DNA of 64,000 bases from contig NC_049901.1 in assembly GCF_001411555.2 (NCBI RefSeq), positions 28,042,372 through 28,106,371 on the forward strand, written 5' to 3'. Position numbers and translations under genes: made by a program. The stretch comes from Juglans regia. Lineage: Eukaryota > Streptophyta > Magnoliopsida > Fagales > Juglandaceae. The notes below the pieces were generated by a model that ran no database searches, had not been told where the DNA came from, and saw only the letters and a list, made by a program, of their open reading frames with translations. This document shows positions 35,128 through 48,289 of this stretch, piece after piece. Position 1 is the first letter of the stretch. The number at the start of each line of letters is the position of its first letter.

Positions 35128-35445
35128 GAGAAGAAGGTAACTGAGATTTAAAAAAGAGAAAAACATACATTCAAAAATAGTGGAGTTCGTCAGTAGCGTT
35201 TGGCACATTTGCCGTCCGAATCCCACCCTCGCGTGTTTGTATTTTCCTTGGCGCAAACAGTAACGCCTGCTCTCTCTACCTGTATCTGTCTCTGCCAGGG
35301 ACCTTATTGTTACCCAAAATTCTGACTCCTCCACGGTCGTGTTCTGTTCTGTCCTTGTTGTCCATTTCTTCTTCGGTCCTTGTCTCTTGCTCTTTTGAAA
35401 CCAAATCAGACACAAAAGGGGTGCCACTGAGAATAAGTGCGGGTG
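35128..35445 (+). promoter_or_regulatory. Probable promoter and 5' UTR of the kinase gene
   Basis: About 320 bp between the tandem repeat and the ATG, with a CT-rich stretch (GCCTGCTCTCTCTACC, about 35265) typical of plant core promoters or leaders. No clear TATA box is seen. No other coding region is seen on either strand. Confidence 0.45.
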
Positions 35446-38400
35446 ATGAAGAGGCATAGGAATGGGGAAATCTGGGACTTCGAGCACGAATTGCCAGCGG
35501 TGGCAGCCAATCAGTGCGGGGTAGATGTCGTGCTTGGATTGGACGGCGGCACGACCTCGACCGTGTGCGTATGTATGCCCGTCATTCCCTGTTCACACTC
35601 TCATTTTCCTGACCCTCTCCCCGTCCTCGCTCGCGCTGTTGCCGGCTGCTCCAACCACAACAGTGTAGGCGGTAATCTTATTTTTCATTTTCTTTACCAC
35701 GTTTTTTCTTTATTTTTTTTTATCTGGAATTTGAAGTGAATTAACGTGTTTTTCAATTTTTCTTCTTCATTTATGTTTTGAGGTCTTCTGCTGTTGGGCT
35801 TAGTTTGTTAAGAAAAGAATTTAACCCCCCTTCCCCCGAAAAAAAGAAAAGAAAAGAAATTCTGGGACGATATTGTAGTTCTTTTGAACCTAGTGTTAGT
35901 ATTATGATAGTCATTCCGAAGCTACGGCACCAACCTCGATCCGCAAATGCATTTTAAAGAAACTCTCATCTTCTATAGGCAACGGAGATGCTGCTGGGCT
36001 CAAGTTTAATGAGGACGAATTGGGCTTCGTAGCTGCTCCCATTGAGAAGATCCACAGTATCGAAGTATTGTAACTTCTTACAAATTGTTAAAGATAAAGA
36101 ATGAAAGGAAATGAAGAAGGATTGGAGAGAAAAATTATGATTCTCATTTAGTAGTCGAATCTGACACATCCTCAGTACATATATCCTTCGAGCAATACCC
36201 TTTCAGCCAATCAAAAAATAGAAAGAATAACCAACCTACACCTATTCTACATTGTTCTAGAATAAAAGCTATCTGTACAAAAAGACAAAAAGGAAATGAT
36301 CCTAACAAACTATGCCGAGCTGGAGGGATATTCTTCTGTTTTCTCAGAGTACGTGCAGAGCAGTTTTTCATTGGTGGAGGCTTGATTCCTTCTTTGTTGA
36401 GACAAATGGTTTTGGTTGTTTTTATTTTTTTTTATTTTTTTTTTTGGGGGGGGGGAAGGGGGGTGGTTAATCCTATATCAATTATGCAGTCAAAGGGCTG
36501 ATGGGCCACAACTATCACATATATCAATTCCAGAATGTTTGATGGGTGCATGTGCATGTAGATGCAAGGAGAACCTGGAGGTGGAGCAGTTCGTCCTGAT
36601 GCCTTAGGAGTTGGTGCTTGCATGAATATAAGTGGAGCAAGCAGATGGTGGTGTGGAAATGAGAGGGATGCCGTTAGACATGTTAGAGGGATAGGCGAGT
36701 CTGATTAGAGTCTTGAAACTGCTGTCTTTGATACACTGTTCTTAGTAGTGTTACACCCTTTGCCACAAAGGATTTACTTTTCAATTTACTTGACCATTGG
36801 ATGGCAACCCACCTACCTTCCTAGCTTTAGCTTATAGGATTTTCTTCTTCTCTTTTCTTTCTTTCATTAGATGTATCTGAAGTATATATTGTGATCTCTT
36901 TTGTTCCTCTCATTAGGTGCATTTGAAGTATAATCCACTCTACCTCGATCTTGTCTTTGTTTCCTTTCATGATGATTAGTAAAAATTATTGTACTTGTAA
37001 AAAATCTGCCTTCGTTGTTGTGACTTGCTTCAGGCCCATCATGGAACACATCATTTTACTCCAGAAAGATTCTATCACTGAACACAAGACAGGTTCTTGA
37101 AGCCAATTTTTGAAAGTCAATTACTTGGAGTCGTGTTAGTTACCCCATGTTTGTCCAATGTCCCTCTAAATTGGCTGATGGTCTCCTGTTGAGAATTCTT
37201 TGGAGTTCTGTAGTTTCTCAGTGATGGAAAAAGAAAAATGCAGGTAAAAGGAAAAGAAGAAGACAAAAGAGAAAAGAAAAGGATGTACCTAACACCCAAA
37301 AGAGAAGAAAAAGAAAACCTTGGTGATGCTTTAAAATTGGACATTAGACACTTTTTTTTTTTTTTAGTTTAACTATTATTTTTAGCAAACATTACTGAAA
37401 TGTGCTTCGCTTTTGTTTTGGGTGGGAAAAAAATATTCAGCTGCCTGTATTTAACCTGAACTGATAGATAACTCATTAAAGAGTGGAAAAAGTGAGAAGG
37501 AAAGAGAGAGAGGGAGGGAGAATGAATATATGGCAAGGACATAGCAATGTCACTTGTTTCAAGACAGCACTACTGGGCTACTATCATTGGAGGGCTTCTC
37601 TAATCATTACTCTTGTTCAGCAGCATGAAAGTCTATCAGACCTCTTTTAACTCATTATTTTTCTGCTTTCTCTTTTAATGGCATGCCTTAATATGGATGT
37701 GTAACTGTGGTAGGCATTAATATATGCACCATTTTATGGATGTTTTAGTAAATTCATTTTTATTATCGGTTCATGCCGTGCTAATTTTTTCCGTCACCTA
37801 TGGTGCAAAACCTTGGTTAGGGTATTTTTGCTTTTAAACTTTGTTACCTATAAATTATGCATGTATGAAGCGTATTTTAATCTATGTTCTCATCCTGCAT
37901 CCCATTCGTATGAGGAGGAAGTGCCATTTAAATCAGACCCATTGGAACTTTGGGTGTTTAACATTAGCAAATATTTCTTAATCTCTTGTGTAGATTTAAA
38001 ATTTGTTGGGCCTTTATAGCAAAATTCATAATTATGACTTATTACTCATCATTAGTTTTTTGTTTTTTGTTTTTCTGGTTTTTGCATCTATCTTGTCTTT
38101 TATGGCCTAAATGGCCATATACTGATAATATTCTGAATTTGGACATTTTAAGCACTTGTACCTTAGGTCCTTACGGATTTGTAACTTTCATATACTTTCA
38201 TGAACATCAGCTCCTTAGGACATTTAGTAGATTATATTATATTTTTTTGTCTAAGCTAATATATTATTTTACTTATCAATAAAGAAAGCTGCACCATAAA
38301 ATGGACAATATTTCTGATAAAACATGAAGTGGCAGATAGAGTTATTCTATGGCTAGGATTTTCAGATAATATGTTTTCCTCTCTACAGAAACTGCCGCAA

Positions 38401-41400
38401 GGGAAACTTTGGAGCAAGTTATGGCAGATGCACTTGCAAAGTCAGGTTTAAATCGGACTGCCGTTCGAGCTGTTTGTCTAGCTGTATCTGGAGTTAACCA
38501 TCCCACGGATCAGCAAAGAATTATAGATTGGCTTAGGTGTGCTCTATAAAAGCATATATTTATAGTTCATGAAATGCATGGAAATTTGTAATATTCTATT
38601 TATTCATTTATTTGTTTCATTTTCCATTTGCTGGTTATCCCATTAGCTATTGTTGCTTAATCAGGTTATTAAGCGCGATGTTCCACAACTCCGAAATAGA
38701 AAAGAAAGTGCCTGCTCATTCTATCCCTTCTATTGCGACTGCTTGAATTTCTTATAGTTTCCTGATAAATTCTAACTCTTATTTCAGCAAAGGAACAGAA
38801 AACTTTCCTTTCTATGTTATATCTCAAATGTTCATGAAATTGATGGATGATTCTGTTTTGCATTAATATCTAATAATTGCATAACAACTATACATCAATC
38901 GTAAGGCTTTGCATTTAGTGTTTTATATCAAATCTGGGACGTCCTGTACATAGCTTTTCATGGTTTTCTATCTTTGTCCCTAATATCCAATTATCCTAAT
39001 TTTCTAGTAGCAATCAGTCGCTCCCTCATTTTTGGTCAAGAATGAGGGAGAGTGTGGTGGGGCACTTTGTATGTTGGGTCTTTCAATTTTAGACAATCTA
39101 ATTGTACTCTTGAAAAACATTTGATGAAAAATGGATGCAATATACACTTGATTTAGAAAGGGGAGAGGACAGTGGATTGATATTTTTTTTTTTTGATTAG
39201 TAGGATAGTGGATCAATATTGTGGCCTGGAAATCATATTTATATTATTTAATAGAAGCTGCATAAAAAATGTGTAGGAGATTTGTAAACTTTGTGAATGT
39301 TGGCGCAAAATGTTGGTGGTTATGGGGAGCAGAGTGTTGGGGTATGAGCATTTGGGTTTGAAGGCATCCAGTGAGCTGCATTTTCAACATGGTTGCGTCA
39401 CCACCCGTGCTTGCACTGTATATCATTTATGTGTTATGCTGCTCTATCATTTATGGATTTAATATTTTTCATCCAGAAATAGCTTCCCCTCCCCCATTAC
39501 ACTTGTTTCTATCGATATCTTCTGTTTTGAGTATGTTCTCTCCCGATGTGAACAGTGATATATTTCCCAGCCGCGTACAACTATATGTTCAGAATGATGC
39601 CGTTGCAGCTCTAGCAAGTGGGACTATGGGAAAGCTTCATGGTTGTGTTTTAATTGCTGGTACAGGGACCATTGCTTATGGATTCACAGAAGATGGTCGT
39701 GAAGCTCGGGCTGCTGGTGCAGGTCCCATCTTAGGTGATTGGGGAAGGTATATAGGTTTATGTGGCCGATGTTCTTCTTCCACACCAGTTGTCAAACTCT
39801 CTCAAGATGATCTATAATTAAATAGGCAAAGCACAAGTACCTAGGGAAAGTATACATGGATAACACCTAGTTACACGTTAGGAACTAGAAATGGATACAA
39901 GAAAATCATGGGAGCTAGTCCCATTGAGGACAATCACAGAAGCCGAAAAATAAGTATGGAAGAAGAAACGTCTGAGATCATCCGACCGAGGCTATAACTC
40001 CAAGAGAGACGAGTATTTCCAATGCTAGAATGAAATTTAAGCATTTTGAAAAGTTTCATAGTTTAAAGCAGTCTCTCTATACCTGCATGATAAGGTTGGC
40101 AAGGCATATAATAAGGCAGACTCAGGCTCTATCTCAGATTTATTTCTTATTGACATCTTTGTTCTGTTCTGTACTTATCTAGAAGAATGAAAAAAACTAA
40201 TTTTGTTTTGTAGTCAATCGGTTGTTAAAGTTTGTTAAGGTAAGTGTTTAGTTATTTCATGGATGAAGATTGCCACAAGAATGCCAAATAATAGGTTGTG
40301 GCAGCAATGTTATGTAATGATCCAAGGAAGGCCCAAGCCACATTTAGGCCCATGCTCTGAAAGGACTGGTCCAAGTTACAATTGGAGTCCCTTGAAATTC
40401 GTTATAAAGGGCTTTGAACGAATCTCATCCACTACCTTCCCATATACAATTGCACAATCCGGGTATTACTATCTGCCCCTTAATTTCCCGACAACCTCCT
40501 TGGGCCAAGTCCATTATAGGTTGGCATGGCTCAAGTGTCATACTTCTGGGTAAGATTGATTCTGAAACCATTTGTAATGACCCAATGAAGGCCCACACAA
40601 CATTTGGGCCCATGCTCCTAAAGGACTAGTCAAAATTACAATTGAAGTCCCTTGGAATTTATTATGAAGGGCTTGAACTTCTCCCTCCTAAGCAATGTAT
40701 AATATTCATTATTGATGAGTTTCTTGTACGAAACCAGATCATGCTATTGTGCGACCAAAAACTCTATTCGCATCGTGATGATGCTTTCTTTGCCATCCCA
40801 TGAATTAGCTGATCTTCCAAATATATTAGTATAGTCATGCTTTTCAAATCAATCTCACTACCTACTATTGCTATGCTCTTCTTCTGTTTAATATAAAAAA
40901 TGTTTTATAAATAAGCTGCTGTACTCAAGTATCTAGTTGGACTGAAAATTACTTAACTCATAAAGGGATGTTTTCTTTTCCAATAATTTTATAAATTTTT
41001 GAGAAATTTCTATTTGATGTGCTCATTGTGGAAGAATTTATCTTTCTATTTCCTTTGGATTATCTTCCCACACAATTTTGGTTATCTCAGCTTGGGTTAT
41101 CAAAAAAATTCCTTTTTCAGAGTTTTCATTGATGGTTTAATTTCCTTGCAGTGGATATGGAATAGCTGCGCAGGCATTAACTGCCATCGTAAGGGCTCAT
41201 GATGGTCGCGGTCCACATACAATGCTTACAAGTTGTATTTTACAGACGCTTGACCTTGTTTCTCCAGATGAACTCATTGGGTACCAATCTGAAAATTAGT
41301 TGCTGTTGCATAAAACGTGACAATGCTTGTTATCCATTCTATTTGATAAATCTGCATAAGGTTCTCTGCAGGCTAACCAACATTTATTTAATCATCAATA

Positions 41401-44400
41401 TAATATATTGAAGAAAAAATGCCTCCTGGAAGTAAGATGAAAATACCACTGTACATTGTCCTTCTTTAAATTTTGTGGTATGTTCTTGATTTGAAGATGG
41501 CAGAGGCAAAAAAAATTTGCTTTCTTGCAGATGTTGCAGATGATCTTTGGATCTTTTGTGAGAGAGAACAAATGTTGGTCAACCTTCTAGTCTTTTATCC
41601 TTCATTCTTCTTATTGACCATAAATTTCAGTTTCGATCTGTGGTGGTTAACTCTTGTATTAAAGTTGTATGCTTTGTCTATACCATCTTGTTGTCCTTAG
41701 CTAAAGGTATTCTTTGGAAATTATGTAGGAGCTTGGTTAGTTTTTTCTTATTTAAACTGTAAATTAGGTCTTAAATTGATATAGAAAGCATATCATGGAC
41801 ATGATTGGATGGCATATTGGGTCACAATATTTTTCTCCCAAATGGAATTTAGGTGGACCTATGCAGATCCATCCTGGGCTCGCATTGCAGCACTGGTTCC
41901 AGTTGTTGTTTCTTGTGCGGAGGCAGGTGATGAGGTTGCAAATACGATCTTGCTAGATTCAGTCCAAGAGCTGGCTTCAAGCGTGAAAGCTGTTGTTCAA
42001 AGACTTGGTTTGTGTGGTGAAGGTGTGGAATATACAACTAAAACCAGAAAATAAAAGAGCTATCTTTTCTTTTCTTTTGCTTCTGTGTTTAGAAAATCAT
42101 ATGATATAGTCACGCGTCTTGACCTCTTAAATTATTTTACCGTTGAATGTTTGTGGTATCAGTACTTCACCAGTTAATGTAATTTGTTGTTTGAATTGGC
42201 CTCTACAAGTAATTAGTCTTGTCAATAATTGTTTTCTAGCATACCTCAACCATCTACAAGACTGCTATGCGTCACTTATTATGAATGAACTTAATTCTAT
42301 AAGATTGAAACTAAACACAACATGACCCATAAAAAACAAAGCAGGCAGAACATGACTTGGACATAATTTAGAAGTTTTCTTTAGGGTCCATGGTTGTGCG
42401 TGTTAGAAGAAACTAATAGCTATAGCTCATCATATGTGAAAAGACTTTATTTAACACTTTTATATTTGGAGCAAAAGAATTGTTTCTATGCCCTTCCATC
42501 ACTCCATGCATATATCTCATTCTTGGCATTTTGAGATATGAGCATGCATTTTGTTGGGGGATAAAATGATTGAAGATGATAAGCCCACCAGGGACCCATG
42601 GAGGACTGAAGCCCATGACCAAATGAAGAGAAGAGAGAATAAGACAAGAGGCCTGTCAGGAGTTGACTTGAGAAGGCATGAAGCAAGGAGGGGACATAAA
42701 GCTGCAGGACAAGACATAAAGTGGAGGAATGGGCTTAAGAGGGAAGGAAGGAGGTAACGAAAGTGGGTTCTGACTTCTCCAAAACAAGAAGAGCTAAGGG
42801 GGTCATCCTTAACCTGTGAGATCCTCCATTTTAGACCACTATAACAGAGAGCTTATAGAGGAGGGAGATCATGTATTTAACCCCATTTATAGTGGATTTT
42901 GCATTCAAGACCTATGGACGTAGGCCTTAGTGCCGAGCCACGTAAATCATTGTGTCCCTAATTTTCTATCATTTATTTATAGTGTGCAAGCCATGGATGT
43001 CCACTACCAAGCACAACCATATTAGCTTGCTCCTAATACAATATCTTGCTCCTTATACATGGAGTTTCGTCCTAGCATAGTGGGATGAGTATATTACTGA
43101 GGTATTGGTCATATGCTTAAGTTGGTTTTTGGAAAGATTATTCCTAATTCCCATAATGCCTTCATTCAAGGTAGACAAGTCTGATTTCGGTTTTGATGGC
43201 TAATGAATGTTTAGGTAGTTGGATTAGAGATGGCATAAGTGATTTGTTGCATAAATCGGACTTGGAGAAAGCCTATGATCATGTGGATTGAAATTTTTTG
43301 TGAAGAGATGTGGATTTGGGGTGGCATGTATGTAACGCCCCAATGGAAAGTTCAAACCATTTGGCCTAACTCTAAAAGGACTAGTCAATGATACGATTGG
43401 AGCTCCATTGGAACCATTATAAAGTGCAAGAACTTCTCCTTCCCAAGCAATGTAGGATCTCATACACCACCTATCTTTATCTTTATCATATGGGGTATCA
43501 CAATCTCCCCCCTTAAATTCCTGACGTCCTCGTCGGATCAGTCCATCGTAGATAGCACGGCTCAAGTCCCACATTTTTGGTTGGGATAGACTCTGATACC
43601 ATTTATAACGCCCCAATGAAAGGCCCAAACCACTTGGCCTATACTCCAAAAGGACTAGTCAATGATACAATTAGAGCCCCATTGAAACCATTATAAAGAG
43701 CAAGAACTTCTCCTTCTCAAATAATGTGGGATCTCATACACAACCTACCCTTATCCTTATCATATGGGGTATCACAATGTACAGTTTGGATATCATATCG
43801 TCTTCCTACAGTGTGGTTTTCCGTTCTTATTAATGGTTCATCATCTTGATTTTTTTGTAGCTCGTGGTTTGAGGCAATGGGATCTCCACTTTTGTCATTG
43901 TTATGTGTAATTGTTATGGAGGAGATAGGTAGGATGATGAATCCTACAGTGGACCGGGGCTTGTCTTGTTATTCGGTGGGCCTAAGGATGAAAATCCTAC
44001 ACTGATTTTTTTCTTCTTTGTGAAGCAAATGCTGAAACAACTGCAACAGTTGCTGCTTTTCCTTATGTTTTAAGTGGTTTTAGGTTTGTTTTGGCGAAAT
44101 CTGATATTGTTCCTGTTTGTGATGAGTAAAGTTTGATCCGTATTCTTGGCTATAAATTTTGTTCTTTGCCTTTGGGTGCAATTTACAAGTCTTTATCTTG
44201 TTGGAGAAAATGGAGCAAAGGTTCACTGGTTGGAAAAGGCTTTTTATTTGTCTAAGGGTGGTCATTTGATTTAAATGGAAATCACTCTTTCCAATCTGCC
44301 TACCTCTTACTTATCTTTGTTCTCTATTCCAGTAAGAGTGGCTAATAGGTTTGAAATGATTCATAGACTTCTTATGTGGGGGAGTTGGTGCTAAGTTTAA

Positions 44401-47244
44401 ATTTCATTTAGTGAATTGGTCGAGTATTTATGCTCCCATAAATGATGGGGTTTTTTATCGTTCGTTGTGAGGATGCTTGGGTTGCTGAGAATATGAAAAT
44501 CCTGAATGAAAATACTCGTTGGGGAGTAAAGCACCTCCCAAGGCTGCTTTCTTTGTTTGGACAACTACTTTAGGAAAGATACTAACCATGGATAATCTAA
44601 GGCGTGGACTCATAATTATAGACTGGTGTTGTATTTGCAGAAATAGTGGGGAAACGGTAGATCACCTACTCTTACTTTGTGATTTTCGAGGGACATTTGG
44701 AATTACTTTTTCAGTAGAATGGGATTAGCATGGATAATGCCAGGAAAGGTGGTGGAATTACTAGCTAGCTGAAGAGGGCTCTCAGGGACACCACAGATTG
44801 CAACGGTGTGGAAGATGGCTCCTATTTGTATTTTCTGGTGTATTTGGAGAGAAAGAAATGATAGGCTTTTTGAGGATCATGAAAGATCCTCCGAGGAGTT
44901 TATGAGTTATTTTTGGAAGACTTTGTTTATGTGGGCCATTGCTTTAGAGTTAAATGGTCTCAGCTTCCAAGATTTTCTTGTAACAGTTTCTAGTTCTTAA
45001 CTTGGTGTACTCTTACGTATACCTCCAATGTACTTGGGTTATGTCTATCTTTATCAATACAATTACTTCTTACTTATCAAAAACAATACTCGTTGGGATA
45101 CACTTTCAACTAAACCCTTGCAAGATTGGAGGTGGATCTGGCTTCTTCATTTTGAGATGCTTTACAATTTCAGAGTAAGATAGAGGTGTGGATAGAATAT
45201 GTTGGATCCTATCCAAGAGACACAAGTTTGGGTAAGATTTTGAAACTGGACAGTCTGAGGAAGCAAAACATCGCCATCAATTATTGGTGTTGTATGTGTA
45301 AGATGAATGAAGACACCATTGATTTACTTCTTTATTGTGAAGTTGCAAGAAATTTGTGGTGTGTGCTATGTATGGGATTTGGTGTTGATTGTGTTATGCC
45401 AGGTGAGCTGGGGGAGGACAGCAAGTGTTTGGCAATTTTTTGGTAGTGTAGAGGTTGGCTCCTTTATGCTTGATATGGTGTATTTGGCCAGAGCAAAATG
45501 CATGGACTGGTAGGATAAGGAAGCTTCAATGGTGGAACTGAAAAAGACTGTCCTCCACTCCCTTTATGCGTGGATTGGAGCTCATGATACTCAGCTTTTT
45601 ATTAGTTTTTCAGATTTCTAGAATTGCTGTTTTCTTTTTCAATTAAATATGGATTCTCTTGTATACTTCCTATGTACCTCCTTTGCACTTATAACGAGAT
45701 TACATTACTTATATAAAAAGAAAGGTCTAGTATAATGCTTTGGGAGGGGAGTAAACAATTGTCTGTTAAACCTTTCACGCATGTGATTGTTTTCAGCTTG
45801 TGTTTCTGATCTGAGACATTCTTCTTGTATATCACCCTGTAGTTGTCCCTTGGGTTTATTCCCTCTTTGAATGGACAACTTGTAGAAGTCTTGATCATAT
45901 AAGATATTGGACCATGTAATCAAATATCAACAATGTAGGAAGAGTCTCTATGTACTAAGCTATTATATCATGTATGTCGAATGCTTTGGTCCATGTTTGT
46001 TTCTCATTCTAACGGAATGTATCAAGAAGGTTGCAAACCATGCATATGGCTATGAGACATCATTTTCAATATTCTCAATAGGAGTATTTCTTGTGGTTTT
46101 ATCAAAACTAAATTTAATTACAAACTTGGCAAATAAAATCTGATAGTATGGAGTGTTTCCCACAAAATCTCTGTTGAATGGGTTGTTCTAATTGATTTAT
46201 TTATGGAGTAAAAAATACTGCAGATGGGAAAGACTATTTTCCGCTTGTAATGGTTGGTGGCGTTCTTGAAGCAAATAAGAGATGGGATATAGGGAAGGAA
46301 GTCATGAACTACATCTCGAAGGACTACCCTGGGGTACAGGCAATTAGGCCGACGGTGAGAATATTTCACATTCATCTGTGTAGCAGTTATCTGAAAACAT
46401 TACCTTCTGTTTTTCAGTTCAAAAATACTTCTTATTGCCTAGCTACAAATGTCAGCCGAAGAAACAGAAACCATAAGAAGCTAATAATCTTCTGAAACTG
46501 AATCCAATCCTAGTCTTTCCAGTGTTCAACATGCTTCTTATATGTATAGTGCGGTGATATAGATTGAATGCATGGGATGGGGAAGGTGATTGTTTTTCGT
46601 TATTTATGTATATAGATCATTTGATGAATAACCTTAGCCAATAAATGATAAATTTCACCCCTTCTTATATTATCTTAATCTTTTGGGACTGTTGATAATT
46701 TAACATCAAATCAAACCAATGGTTATAAGCTTGAACCCTGCTTAGTGTCCCTTTGCATGTTGCACGTGTTTGGCCCACTCGTTATAGGAGTTTGGCCCAC
46801 GTGAGGAGTTTTGAGATATTAATCAAATGATTGAAATTATTCATTCCCATTAGTTTAAACTTTTGGGACAATTGGTGACATAATAACGTTCAAAACATGT
46901 GCCTTCAAATGAAATTTGTCAATTACATGAACGGTAGAAAACCCAAGTATTCTACCCGAGAAACCAATCGACCAAAATCATTATTCATATTGTAAAAATG
47001 TTTTCTATTGAGAGTGTTTTTTTCTCATTCTTTGTTTTGGTAGGCATAGTAGCATATGCTAGTGAAATTAAGACCTCTGATATGTATATTTGTCATATTT
47101 CGTGTGTCTATCATTACTCATTGGTAATATTTGTAACCGCATCACGATTTTGTCTCTTTAAATCTACACCAGGTGGAGCCTGCAGTTGGGGCTGCTCTGC
47201 TAGCCTGGAGTTTCTTCATGAAAGAATCCAAGAAAAGTTCATAG
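35446..47244 (+). CDS. NAGK: N-acetyl-D-glucosamine kinase, seven exons
   Basis: Phosphorylates N-acetylglucosamine to the 6-phosphate with ATP (amino-sugar salvage). Exons: 35446-35671, 38389-38536, 39556-39747, 41152-41280, 41853-42022, 46224-46354, 47173-47244; every intron is GT-AG, phases agree throughout, and the sum is 355 codons plus TAG, the usual length for the plant enzyme. It belongs to the BadF/BadG/BcrA/HSP70-actin ATPase fold: phosphate-1 loop DGGTTST (residues 33-39), VQNDA with probable catalytic Asp139, phosphate-2 loop AGTGT (159-163), GPILGDWGSGYG (181-192). Start: ATG 35446 (MKRHRNGEIWDFE), which matches plant relatives; an in-frame GTG nine bases upstream is not needed. 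No signal peptide is evident, so it is probably cytosolic. Intron 5 (4201 bp) is swollen by transposon debris. Exons 6 and 7 also occur at 1773-2793. Not verified by transcript. Confidence 0.9.
36060..37060 (+). other. Part of NAGK intron 1, non-coding
   Basis: Intron 1 (35672-38388, 2717 bp) holds a T-run followed by a G-run near 36427-36465 and scattered AT-rich stretches. I see no gene or intact element in it. Confidence 0.5.
40313..40710 (-). mobile_element. Degenerate TRIM in NAGK intron 3
   Basis: Two similar blocks begin TGTAATGATCC (40313) and TGTAATGACCC (40574). Both continue with AAGGCCCA, GGCCCATGCTC, AAAGGACT and TTGGAGT or TTGAAGT phrases, as in the complete TRIM at 43331-43776. 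Between them lie a C-rich stretch and TTCTGAAACCA, a decayed primer-binding site on the minus strand. The second LTR fades out near 40710. No TSD was found. Confidence 0.6.
43095..45091 (+). mobile_element. Decayed L1 LINE in NAGK intron 5, split by a TRIM
   Basis: Before the TRIM the sequence translates in pieces to reverse-transcriptase motifs (PNSHNAFIQGRQV, then SDLLHKSDLEKAYDHVD). After the TRIM it resumes with VWFSVLING and ARGLRQWDLHF, the degenerate R-Q-G-D-P block. It then runs through zf-RVT (44519-44728) and the C-terminal piece (44806-45000) to a tail near 45085. Many stops and shifts show age. From 44452 on it is the duplicated block. Confidence 0.7.
43331..43776 (-). mobile_element. 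Complete TRIM, 446 bp, TSD ATGTA
   Basis: LTRs are 43331-43502 (172 bp) and 43604-43776 (173 bp). Flanking ATGTA is at 43326-43330 and 43777-43781. On the minus strand the primer-binding site TGGTATCAGAGTCT (43601-43588) follows one LTR and the polypurine stretch TTAAGGGGGGAGA precedes the other. There is no coding sequence; the internal part is about 100 bp. It is nested in a decayed LINE within NAGK intron 5. Its termini, primer site and polypurine tract resemble those of the gag-only element at 3917-11443. Confidence 0.9.
45092..45741 (+). mobile_element. Second L1 LINE 3' fragment in NAGK intron 5
   Basis: The zf-RVT-like frame 45186-45446 and a tail region near 45640-45720. It is the twin of 641-1290. 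Confidence 0.55.
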
Positions 47245-47893
47245 AAGCTAAAGGTCAGTGATTCAAAACAATTCATTAATTGTACAGTGACCGGGACAGA
47301 GGCTACTGTAAAAGAAGTATGCGTTGTGTAATTGAAAATAATGATGATTATCCATATTTTCTCCTTACAGTGGAAGGCATTTATACTCATGAAATGCTTA
47401 TAGTGATTTGAACAAAATAATTTAACTGTGCTAAAAGTGAGTGATTTATTTTGTTGCCTAATAAGCTGTCCCTGCTTCTGCTTATTTGGATTTCGAAGTA
47501 TTTTTTACATGTGGTTGGATGCCATGTAAATCTTTGAGCCTTCTGTAATGAGCAATTTAGGTTCTGGATTCGTCCAAGTGTAGTAATGGTCTCTCATTTA
47601 CAGCATGAACCTACTCTCTGAAAGCACATTTACTTTATTTATACTTGGGATTTGTGGATTGAAATTTGTAATCCCGAAGTCTTGTTTGGATATGAAAATT
47701 TCTTGATATTTTTTTAATCGTTGAGAATTTTTTCAGGTGTGTATTTATTGGTATTTGTGAAACTGATGAGAGAGGTGGAAAATATTTCTGAAAAAATATA
47801 GATGTCCTTTTATGGGTGTTTGGGAAAATGGTGGGATGCTAAAACAGTGAAGGTCATGGCTATAGAAAGATGAGAAGAATCAAAGTACAAAAA
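47245..47893 (+). other. NAGK 3' UTR and downstream DNA
   Basis: Non-coding, AT-rich sequence after the NAGK stop codon. The polyadenylation site cannot be fixed from sequence; several AATAA-like hexamers occur. No other gene is seen. Confidence 0.5.
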
Positions 47894-48238
47894 TGTAACA
47901 CACCCAATGGATTGATGGTAAATAAAATGAAATGTTTTAGAAATTCAGAAGGAAGAAGAAAATTGTATGTAGAAGCTTCTATTACATTCTGGATAAAGAA
48001 CGACTAGAGCACCTGCCAAGTACTTAGTGTGCCGACCCTTACATGGGCTCAGGCTTACCCGAACTAACAACGTAGAGAGAAGAAATAAAACTAAAGGTCT
48101 AGGTCCTTGACTTGTTATCCTATAGTCCAAATAACATACCGGACTGAAATAAAGGAAATGCAAATGAATTTAAACTGGCTCATAGCCCAACAAACATTTA
48201 AACTCGAATTAAGTCCATTGAGGCCTGGTACTTTGTTC
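47894..48238 (-). mobile_element. LTR fragment downstream of NAGK (copy 2)
   Basis: Same sequence as 3443-3787 and similar to the LTR at 58543-58914. It directly adjoins the chimeric pseudogene that starts near 48290 (minus strand 3' end). Confidence 0.55.
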
Positions 48239-48289
48239 TTGAATGAGAAACAACAGCTTCCAGTTTCGCTAGCTGCTTTCTCCCAAGGT

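Larger units (their letters stand above)
44452..48267. repeat. Duplicated block, copy 2
   Basis: Identical to 1-3816. Here it is in full context: the left part lies in NAGK intron 5, the middle carries exons 6 and 7, and the right part is downstream of the gene. Sequence continues past 48267 without a break, whereas copy 1 stops at the gap. Confidence 0.93.

Noticed and set aside
35437..35445. GTG upstream of NAGK as an alternative start
   Set aside because: The ATG at 35446 starts the sequence conserved in plant NAGK; plants rarely start at GTG.
39371..39817. 148-codon frame taken as a small gene
   Set aside because: It is NAGK exon 3 with open intron sequence on both sides.
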